Of a stretch of 64,000 nt of DNA, positions 34,318 through 43,800 are shown one piece after another (the first letter of the stretch is position 1; the number at the start of each line of letters is the position of its first letter). The DNA comes from Nematopogon swammerdamellus (lineage: Eukaryota > Arthropoda > Insecta > Lepidoptera > Adelidae), in assembly GCA_946902875.1 (NCBI GenBank), contig OX336345.1, forward strand, positions 8,897,395-8,961,394. Reading direction: 5' to 3'. Both the position numbers and the translations under genes were made by a program. Under the pieces are notes generated by a model. The model did no database searches. It was not told the origin of the DNA and saw nothing but the letters and a program-made list of their open reading frames with translations.

Positions 34318-34890
34318 ATGATGGCAAAAACGCCACCTAGGACCAGAGTAGATACTTGTGTGAAGACAAATCAAACGTGCCCAAACTCGATCGGGGTTAC
34401 GTCGTTTCGTTACAGAGTTCCTGTGGCCGCCTTCCACGACTCCTTATATGTTGAGGGAATCAGGCTCCGATCTCCGCTCTCCGCTCCGACACAAAATATA
34501 GGCACATGCACATCTGTGATGTGATGTAGATGTAGGTTGCACCGCTTCAACATTAGGTTAGGGTTAATTTATAGAAGATGCGTCGCGTAGCGACGCATCT
34601 TCTATAAATTAACCCTGGTTATTTTTTTTTTAAACCACCAAAACATCGTGGATATTTTGGTGGAGAGCCGAGATCGGAGCCTTATTCCCTCAACATTTAA
34701 GGAGTCGTCCGCCTTCCGGCTCCATCATTGGTATCATAAAATTGCATTGTCATCCGATTTACATACGAGTATGTATGCGAAATTTCATGTGAATACCGGA
34801 TAGAGGGTCAAATTTAACTAGTAAGATTTGATTACTCACAGACAGACACCGGGACAGGTGAAACTAAAATAAATAAAAGCTTGTTTTGCA
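34318..34890 (+). repeat. Dispersed element split by a palindromic insert
   Basis: An inverted pair gactccttatatgttgaggg (34438) and ccctcaacatttaaggagtc (about 34690) flanks the palindromic insert at 34530-34650. The tail reads cgatttacatacgagtatg, gggtcaaatttaactag, gacagacaccgggacaggtg and aataaaagcttg, an order I associate with a common lepidopteran non-autonomous repeat. Confidence 0.6.
34530..34650. repeat. Palindromic insert, copy 2
   Basis: Arms 34560-34586 (agggttaatttatagaagat...) and 34590-34616 are exact 27-bp reverse complements with a gta loop. Flanks aacattaggtta and aaaccaccaaaacatc are the reversed flanks of the copy at 31430-31530. Confidence 0.93.
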
Positions 34891-35724
34891 TAAGTACCTC
34901 AATAGTTTCTGAGATACTTATAACGCATTTTTATTTTTGTGAAAAAAAAGACTAAATAAAAAAAAGTAATGTACGCGGCGGTAAATAATGTACATCGAGC
35001 TTTAGAAAGAGACAATGCGGTTGTAGAGCGTCGTCCCTGTCGCACCGTTTCGTGCCGTTTTAATATTTTTAATTGAGACACAAATATACGCGGTTCTTAC
35101 TTTATTATCTTATATTATCTAACTTATATAACATTGAAAAGACAAATACGAGACAATTGTAGTTTAGTTGGAATTATATTCTGTATCTCCGTATTATTTG
35201 TCCGCAAAACTCACATTAGTCGACAGAACAAATCGCATCACTCAGAAAGTTTGCACAAACAAAGCACATTTATCTACACAAAACAATATAAAAGTTTCAC
35301 CCTTTCGCTCTCTTTCGTTTACATACGCCCTATTTACTCGTACTTACCTACACGTACACAGTCACTGTCTACCGAAAATATCAGAGGTTGTCAATGTGAG
35401 GATACATATTATATTCTTTATTGAACACTAATTTATACAAATTATGTAAAATAGGAGAGCTTAATGCCGTGAGGCTCTCTTTTCGTACTAACCTTTGGGA
35501 TGTGGGAGAAGTACATGCAGGCGAACAAGATTACTTTGTGGCAATGTATTAAACTGTAAAGAAATATGATAGACGACAAGCGAATCTATCATCCATATAA
35601 ATAAAAAATAACTTATAAGTCGAGACTACTCAATCAATTCACATGGAGCCTTCACTAACTTTTTCCATCTAAGGATTGTTTTACCATATAAATAATAAAT
35701 AAATAAATAAAAATAGAAAATGAT

Positions 35725-36520
35725 ACGGTTGGATATATCACCTACAACATTCGTGATGTCAGCCCGTAACACCTTGGTTTAACAACACTAACTATATGCA
35801 TAACTTTGTACCGTGTGGGGTCGGTACTTAAAAAGAATAGCCCCACTGCATCTCTCCCCGTCGCATGTCGTAAAAGTCGACTAAGGGATAAGAAAATTCG
35901 TCAGCCTCGGTAGCTCAGTGGCGCGGTTGGTTAGTCAACTGTTATTAAGCAACGATGAGCGCGGTCAGTGATTGGATGGGTGACCGCTCGACCGTTGGAG
36001 GCTGACCGTGGTTCGGATTCCACGTTAAACTGTAGGTCCCTTCCCTTCTTACCTTACTAGGTGGTAGGGTTTATCCCGGCCGGGTTGGTACCACCGCACT
36101 GAACGAAACGTCGGTCGAAACGGCTATGTAAATAGTTCGTGTTTTCCGTCCAGTTTAGTGTAGCCGACATGAAATGAAGGGAAGCACTGACATGGCACCT
36201 AGTTCACCCTGTGTTATGGGCTGACATCACGGATGTTGTAGGTGATGTAGCCAACCGTGTCAGGTTCCATAAAAAAAAAAAAAAAAAGCCGCTTAGACCG
36301 ACCTTTCATTCAGTGCTGGTATTAACCCTGGCGGGTTAAATCCTACCACCTAGTAAGGTAAGAAGGGAAGGGACCTACAGTCAGCTTCCAATAGTCGAAC
36401 GGTCATCCATTAAATTTCTGACCGCGCCCAGGTGTGCTTAAGATTACGTCTTCGACTCCGGACTGGTTTGACACTACCATCTTGTAAGGTGCGGAAAGGA
36501 ACCTACAGTTTTACGTTATT
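35725..36520. mobile_element. SINE cluster including the best full-length copy (35902-36285, plus)
   Basis: A minus fragment (35725-35785) and a plus 5'-body fragment (35811-35893) precede a full copy. That copy has the head tcagcctcggtagctcagtg (A-box-like tagctcagtgg at 35911-35921), B-box-like ggttcggattcc at 36010-36021, body aaactgtaggtcccttccct ... gggctgacatcacggatgtt, and poly(A) at 36271-36287. A reversed head-plus-body piece follows (36288-36520). The tRNA-like head implies RNA polymerase III transcription. Confidence 0.85.
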
Positions 36521-37565
36521 CAGTATAATTTATTTTTATATTTGAAACCGCATTCCCAAAGTGAACCACACGCAAGTACACAGCGATATGTTAAAATACG
36601 CTATATATAAGACAATGTAAGTACCCATAATTCTACAACACTTAGTCAAAATAACTTTCCACGAGATTCCTAAACATACAGCAAGATTCTACATATCACA
36701 GTCACTTAAGAGTTAAGACCGCGACATTACCTGTCCTCAAACAACTCCAAAGAAATTACATAAAAATGTAGACAGGACAGATCGAGACGAGGGCACTGAA
36801 CTAAGAATCGCCGAAAGTGGAGACGAAAACGAAATTATGAAGCATACAAACAAGTTTTTCCGAACGCTGTTCCCCTAATCTTACTACCCTTCAGATATAA
36901 TAACGCCGAAAGATTGGCCGTAGAGGCTAAATTTAACAGTTAAACGACAGAGTTAACACAAAAAGGAAAATAATAATGTATTTTTATACATATGTATAAG
37001 CATTCATACATTTAATATCAATAAATAATATAAAATGCAAACCGGAGCACGACTCAAAAAGGCTCGTTGCTACTAAACGTAAGTCGATTTTCAAAATGTT
37101 TTATTTTTTATTAGGATGGCAACCAATGGTCCTATCATCATGTGTAATAAAAAAAAGAAAAATTTGTTTAGAAACTTGAGAAACTGAAAAATGTGGTGTC
37201 TGTCTGTCTGTCTTTCTTTCCGCAGATTTATGTTCGTTATTTACAAAAGAATTACATGTCAGAATTGCATGGCGATTATTCTATTATAATCGGAAACTCT
37301 TTCAGATAGCACATATTATGTCATCGCGAAGTATACTTGGGGCACATGACAGTGGCTATAGTGGAGAGAATCCATAAAAATATGACTAAGTTTGTTCTTT
37401 TTGAATTTCATACAATAAACTTGAACGCAAGAGCCACCTACTCAAATATCGACTATAAGATTATTATTATTTATTTATTTTATTGTCCTTCTCAATAATA
37501 TGTCTACTGAACATACAGTACCTACTATTTAATTATAAAACCATTAATTATCCTAAACTATACGT
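36521..37565. other. Intron, nothing recognised
   Basis: AT-rich; short (tctg)n at 37200-37212. No coding sequence or clear repeat boundary. Confidence 0.45.
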
Positions 37566-37569
37566 ATAT

Positions 37570-37880
37570 AACACATACAAACCATCACGGTGTTTCTGGA
37601 CAAACGGTGTAAGCAGAGTAACCGGTGTTGTGCTGTAAGTACTCTTATGAATTGCATGCACAATACCGAACACCACGTTTAGCGAAATATTAGGATAAGA
37701 CAATTATCAAGCAGCATGGAGGCACGAATACAGTATCTACGTACTTCATGACTGTGGAAGGACCTTGCAAAGGTGAGAGGTGGCTGGTCTGTCACCATTT
37801 AGCACGGCATTTTGTCCTTATCCCATAAGTCGCCTTTTATGACATGCACCGGAAGAGATGCAAGAAGATTTTTTAAAGTA
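37570..37880 (+). repeat. 'ggtgttgtgc' dispersed repeat
   Basis: Contains accatcacggtgtttctgga, gtaagcagagtaaccggtgt, actgtggaaggacc, aggtggctggtctgtc and agcacggcattttgtcctta, followed by agtcgccttttatgacatgc, which resembles the SINE body start. Confidence 0.65.
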
Positions 37881-38715
37881 ACGGGCCACACTCGCTACAA
37901 ATGATTCATTTTTTTCTACCAATAGGTATATTGTTTTTAATGATGCCTCCAATTAACCATGTGTCAAAGTCCACTAATTACCAGCATTCATTTTATTGAA
38001 CTCTCACATATACAAAAGATTTTTGACTTCGAGAACCAGATCAAAGACGATAAGGTCAATAGACTCAATCTTCGCTGCAAAATAGATCGTCGAACCGACT
38101 GAAAGAATTCACACACGCAACGACCCCTCAAGTTGAATCTGAAAACTTGCAAACCGCAGTCCGATTCAACTGAATAGGGCATCCAGTTTGAGGGGTTCGG
38201 CAATAAAATAACAGTTTCAAGGAGTCTGTAACTCTCGTCGCGGACATAAACGTGGCCTGTTATCTATTCCGTAACGGTTGGAATAAAACTATAACTACTG
38301 AAAAGCTTAGAATAACTTGCAATGAGTGTCTGAGGGGAAGGCGCCGCATGAGTCGCGTAGACGGGAGACAAACAAGAAACAAAGATGTTGGGAACTCTCG
38401 AGTCTCGCGTTTCAGAGGGGTCGCTGATTCGCCGAAAGGTAATTTTAGAAAAATATTTGATTTGTGAATAGTGTATGTAAACAGTTAAATATTCTCTTCA
38501 AAAACGTTTACGCGCAGTATTCATCGCTGCATCACCGATACCATTTAAGGTAAAGGTAATCGGTGTGCAATGATGGATAACCTGACATCTCTCTCCGAAA
38601 GAAGATGAATCATTCGAAGATTTACATCGATAAAATATCTGTGCTATTTCGTGAGTCATATTTTATGCAACTCGAGAAAATAACCAGTCTCGATAAATCG
38701 GTCAAGCTAACTCAC
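37881..38715. other. Intron 1, exon 1 side, nothing recognised
   Basis: No recognisable coding sequence or repeat. Confidence 0.4.
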
Positions 38716-38995
38716 CTGCTTGCATATGGAACTTGTCGCCGAACTTGTGCACTGCTTCTATAGCGATGACAGCTGAGGCCTGGTGCAGTCCATGCGCCAG
38801 GATCTGCGCGACGGCAGCCGCCGCGGCGACACCCCATCCCCATCCGCCTTCCGGATAGTAGTGCCTCGTGAGGGTGAGCAGTTGCCTCGTGTCGAGGCGA
38901 GGCTGTCGGGTGGGCACGCTCGCCGCCTCCAACACTAGAGGCAACGAGCGCGTGCGCAGGAGCGGCGCTCCGCCGGAAGACCATGACTCTTCCAT
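38716..38995 (-). CDS. SLC16-type monocarboxylate transporter, coding exon 1
   Basis: First coding exon of a membrane transporter of the major facilitator superfamily. Members of the SLC16 family move lactate, pyruvate or other small molecules across the plasma membrane, some with protons; the substrate here cannot be read from sequence. The exon encodes 93 residues plus one base. After a cytosolic N-terminus comes the family signature EGGWGW (residues 49-54), then an alanine-rich first membrane segment (GVAAAAAVAQILAHGL). The exon ends at a GTGAGT donor (minus strand, at 38715) in phase 1, matching the next exon at 14195. The start ATG (38995-38993) is the first in-frame ATG after an in-frame TGA at 39046-39044. 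A frame extending further upstream would need a GTG start at 39028 and is not credible for a eukaryote. The transcript start and any 5' UTR exon are not identifiable. Confidence 0.88.
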
Positions 38996-39051
38996 CAGCG
39001 CCGCAGGACACGGCCTCTCTCCACGCACCCCGCCGCTGACGCCTCACTCAT
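38995..39051 (-). CDS. Possible upstream ORF overlapping the transporter start
   Basis: An 18-codon frame begins at an ATG (39051-39049) just upstream of the transporter start. Its TGA stop (38997-38995) shares one base with the transporter ATG in the arrangement TGATG. If this stretch is in the mRNA, the uORF would end exactly at the main start and could reduce or couple initiation. A possible splice acceptor (gctccag) lies immediately 5' of the uORF ATG, so the 5' UTR structure is uncertain. Confidence 0.35.
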   Translation of the reverse strand: MSEASAAGCVERGRVLRR

Positions 39052-40100
39052 CCTGGAGCGCTCCACACCTCCGATCGTTATGTCCGGTGGATTGTCATTG
39101 CTTTGAGGTGTAGCACTTTTTTAATGTTGATAGTTGAACACCTATGACGTGTGACGCAGTTGGCAGTTAAAATCACTTGTGCGCTACAATCAGGCTGCGA
39201 TTGACATATTTGAAAAATTGATTGTCAGAATTCATGAATTAGGCAAAATGTATGAAGAGTTATCCAGATATTTTGCCCAATTCATGGATTTGGGCTACCT
39301 ATGTGAGCGATTCCTTTGTTTTCAACCTTCAACTAAACATAGTTTGAAATCCTAATAAATGAAGCGGAAAATCTGTAACGGCCGGCCGTGGTCGTGGTTT
39401 CTATGTTCGCTTATATATAAGTCAAGAACTACTCAGTCAATTCAGGTACATCTAAGGATATCTTGCCGTGAAGCTAAGCCTCGGGAACCGCTAGTAATGG
39501 AAAAAACCGAAAATAGTAACGATAAATACAAATACATTAAAGCATAACTCTAAAAGACAAAATAAAGATGAATTGAAATACGAGTATTTATTTATTTGTG
39601 AATAGAACATCTCGTCTGTGGGCCTAACTGGCGAAGATATTGGAGTTGACGGCACCGCAGTAAATCTGAAGTAAGCTCGGTTATCGAAGTCTGTGCATGT
39701 CCCTAGACCATAAATCTTCAGCAAGCCGTCGTTAATGCGTATTTAGGAAAAATAAATATATCCCGTTACAATGTAAGCTCAGTATTTCATCTTGTCATGA
39801 GTTTCGCGGGAGATAAGGAGTCGTGTGTCTTCTTCCTTTCAAATCTAAACGTCGTTAATCCACGCGCATGTCGGTCACGATATCGAATTTCGCGTAATCT
39901 GTTGCTTCTATTCCTTTAATCCTTTGGACATTCATCATTCATGTGTTTCCTTCCTGCTGCCATATTTTATAGATTTTGCAAACAATATTGATTGTTTAGG
40001 TAGGGACATTTTCTTGTGCCACGTCGTACTAAATTGCCTTTTTTGTTGTTCTGATTTTAGCAATATCGAATTTCTCTTATTTTCCTGGATTTCTTTCGAT
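39052..40100. other. 5' flank of the transporter gene
   Basis: About 1 kb between the transporter start region and the BEL element. A promoter or 5' UTR exon for the minus-strand gene should lie here or further right, but I see no convincing TATA or initiator and do not assign one. Confidence 0.3.
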
Positions 40101-40105
40101 GGTTG

Positions 40106-40560
40106 TGGACGCGCCGCGTATACTTTCCCGCCTTAGTAAAATTAATGAAACCACTTCATCACCGCTCCTCCCTTTCTCCCTTACCTAAATCTGGCCTGAG
40201 AGAGAGGGACAGCACTCAAGCAGCTCGCGCGCGCATGCCGCACCGCGCGCGCGTCAACCAGAAGTTCGTTCGAGTCTGCCCGCCATTATCAACGGCTTCG
40301 CAAATATTCCGCTCCCGCGAAAACTGAAGAAGAGCTCGGTTCCGCTGTTATTATCCGCAACACAAACCTCACGCTTGCGACGGAAGCGTTGGAGGAGTGA
40401 ACGCGAGTGTGCGCAACGTCTGGTGGATTTGACGTGGAACTGCCGACGACTACCGCTGATGAAGAAGAGTGCGCGCCTGTGGAAGGTCAAGTCCAGGAGA
40501 ACAGGTCAGTCCCTCTTGCCTCTCCTCTCTCTCTTGTCTCCTAGGGCTCCGGCCTATCCA
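40106..40560 (+). repeat. 5' LTR
   Basis: 455 bp, tggacgcgccgcgtatactt to gggctccggcctatcca. Contains a gcgcgcg-rich stretch (40229-40258). The U3/R/U5 limits cannot be set from sequence alone. Confidence 0.95.
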
Positions 40561-40565
40561 TAGTG

Positions 40566-40583
40566 TGGTCCTTCGAGCCGGAT
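40566..40583 (+). other. Primer-binding site, tRNA-Tyr type
   Basis: tggtccttcgagccggat starts 5 nt after the 5' LTR. It is complementary to the 3' end of insect tRNA-Tyr including CCA (tccggctcgaaggacca), judged from remembered tRNA sequence. Confidence 0.75.
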
Positions 40584-40824
40584 AAAAAAAACATCTCGCT
40601 AACCGCATCGTTCATTCTTCATTCATTACAAAAAAAAAATTATATATATTCAATTCATTACTGAACATTCACAGGCGGTATATTATAAAAATTTCAGGCG
40701 AACATCGCCAAAGAACATCCGCTCCTCCGGCCTTGAAACGTACCCGCCATAAGCAATAGAATCGCGTGAGATCGTTTGTCAGTTAGTTTGAATGTGAAGT
40801 ACTGTAGACCTCAGCAATTTTAAC

Positions 40825-43800
40825 ATGGCCGAGTTAGTACTGTTGGAGGCGCAGAGAAATGTTACCTTTACGTTACTGCAAAATCTGTACGACCTGAGCC
40901 AAAGGTTGCAGGACGATCCTCAGGCCCAAGAAGAATTTTTAATAAGAATCGAATCATTAGAAAGAACCCGCATAGAATTCATTAAAATTATAAAGGAAAT
41001 AAATATTTTAAAACTCGTAGAGAAACCAACCGCTAAGCCCGATTTTAATGCCCTTGCATCGTTCGATAATCTTTACTGTCATGTACTGGCAGTTGAAAGA
41101 AAATTGAAACTTGACCGCCAAGTGAAATCTGACGAAGATAGGAAACCGCGCTCCTCCGCTACCGGTGACGGCGCCACCTATGCGCGCGCACCGAGATTAC
41201 CTCGACTCGAGCTGGCCGCCTTCAATGGCGAGCCTAGCCTCTGGCCAGTGTTTTACGAAACATTTAAAACCCTTATACATGAAAATAATGAGCTCACAGA
41301 CACTGAGAAAGTACAATATTTAGTGGGGAAGTTGTCCGGCCGTGCGCTATCTGTGTGCGCGGGAATACCTCCGACAGCGAATAATTATTCCATTATTTGG
41401 AACGCGCTGGTGCAGAAGTACCAAGACAAACGTCAACTAGCATCGGTATATCTAAAATCAATCCTCAACTTCAAGCCGGTAGCCAACGCGACACCGGCTG
41501 CGTTAGACGCATTCTCAGAGAAATTGTGCACTTCATTTGCAGCGCTAAAGCAGCTAGAACTCGAAGATCTAGCTGACTTTATCGTCACTCACATTTCTCT
41601 CAGCAAACTAGATAAGGACACAATATTGGCATTTGAACAGCACTCACGAAATGAACGCATTCCTCGCTTTGCCACTCTAGAAAAATTCGTCAAGGAACAA
41701 TCAAAAATAATCGCCCGTTCGAGTGGTCAAAGTAGCTTCACGCCCAAATCCTCCGCCACTGGCATTGCTACTGGCAAGCAACAACCTTCACACACCTTTG
41801 TGGTAAATAAAGATCGACGTTGTATATTGTGCAATGCGAGTGAAAGACATCCCTTATATCACTGCTCTGAATTCGCGAAACTCGCCCCGCTAGAAAAAAT
41901 AAAGGTTGTACATGAACATTCGTTCTGTAAAAACTGCCTCGGCTTCCATAATACAAGGGTGTGTAAGTCGCAAAGAACGTGTTCTAAGTGTTCTAAAAAA
42001 CATCATACCGCTCTTCACATGGACAACTATAGTCCACAAAACCGCACCGCCACAATAGAACCGCCACCGAACTCGCTGCACGTCGCCACTGTGCCGCCGG
42101 CGGCGCGGGCGCACGCGCCCCCGCCCCCCGCCTCACCGCTCACCGCCCCGCGCCGCTCACCCGCACCCGGTCTGCCGCCTCTGCCGCCCCCGCCGCCTCC
42201 GCCGCCGCCGCCGTGTACTCCCTCGCCGCCGCCCTCACCTCCGCAAACTCCCGCGCCGCTCCCGTCGCACCTCACACCGCCGCCCGCGCGGACTATGCCT
42301 GCGCCCGCGCTCGTATCTGGTCCTTCGCCCGCCCCCGCTCACTCACTTGCTTTCAGCAATGTTTCAAGCGTAAACATAAAGAAAGTAAGTGCGGATTCAG
42401 ACTGTCGCTATAACTCCCATAATATAAATAGTGATAGTTTTATTACCGCACCACCGCACACGTTCTCTTCGACCGTTCTACTTCCGACCGCTACTGTTAT
42501 TGTCACGAGTGAATGTGGGCAACGATTTCCTATTCGTTTACTGATAGACAACGGTTCCATGTGTAACTTTATAACCGAGTCCTGTTGCAAACGGATCGGT
42601 CTAAATATTTCGAACACTCCCTCGTCCGTTAGAGGAATCGGACTCTCAGTTCGCCCAGTCAAAGGCTATACTCAATTCGTTTTTAATTCCCGCATTGATG
42701 ACCGCTTCGCATATGATATTAAGGCACTAGTAATCGACCGTATCACCGACAAATTACCTCACTCCGCTGTAGATCTGGCAGATCTATCCCACTTAAAGGA
42801 CTTGCCCATGGCTGATGTCAATTTTCACAAACCTAGTGAACTAGACGGACTACTCGGAGTTGAGCTCTTTCCACATATTATGAAATCGAAAAAAATATTA
42901 ACCTCAACCTCATCCGCTGTTGCCATGGAAACTACATTAGGCTACATAGTCATGGGCAAGGCAAAATGTTCCTCTCCACCTGAAAGCAATAATCATTCAT
43001 TTTGCACAATCCTCGATAATAGTATCGAGTCTTTAGTGAAAAAATTCTGGGAAGTGGAAAACGTTCCGTCCCGCACGCACTTGAGTCCCGAAGACGCGCA
43101 GTGTGAGCGTGCCTTTACCGAGTCGACTACGCGAGATGCGGTGACCGGCCGCTACACTGTCGCGCTGCCGTTCAGCAGCCCGCCATCGGAGCTCGGCGAT
43201 TCGTATGCTATCGCTAAACGACGCTTTCTGCTCCTGGAAAAGAAACTGACCGCTAAACCAGAACTTAGAGCAGGTTACAACGCAACCATCCAAGAATACA
43301 TAGATAAAAATTATCTCTCTAAAGTAGACAGCCCGCACGCTACAAACCTCAACTTCTACATCCCGCATCACGCCATTTACCGTCCGGATAAGTCGACATC
43401 CAAGATAAGGGTAGTTTTAGACGCAAGCTGTAAATCCAGCTCAGGAAAATCGCTAAACGACTTACTTCATGCAGGTCCCAACTTGCAGACTAACATCTTC
43501 AACCTCCTGGTCAACCTCAGACTGTTTCCTATCGCTCTCTCGGCGGACTTGGAAAAAATGTATTTCCAAGTTTTATTGAATCCAGAACAACGGGCTTTCC
43601 AGCGCATTCTCTTCAGATTTAACCCCTCGGACCCCCTCCACACCTATGCTTTTAATAGAGTCTCATTCGGAACCAAGGCTTCCCCGTATCTCGCTCTTCG
43701 GGTCGTCCGTCAGCTCGCTTCCGACGAGAAGAACCAATATCCGCTCGCCGCAAGTGTCATACCGCGCGACATGTACGTCGACGACTTTATAAGCAGCGTG

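Noticed and set aside
34550..34566. ttaggttaggg, resembling the insect telomere repeat
   Set aside because: Only two units, and they are part of the palindromic insert also present at 31505-31525.
35902..35990. Possible tRNA gene
   Set aside because: The A-box-to-B-box distance and missing stems do not fit a tRNA; it is the SINE head.
38712..39047. Arginine-rich minus frame overlapping transporter exon 1
   Set aside because: Another frame of the exon, with a GTG start; the transporter frame joins correctly to exons 2-4.
40254..40490. Frames inside the LTRs (also 46585-46821)
   Set aside because: Identical in both LTRs, non-coding by context.
42027..42275. Minus-strand glycine-rich frame
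   Set aside because: Antisense shadow of the proline-rich gag-pol segment.
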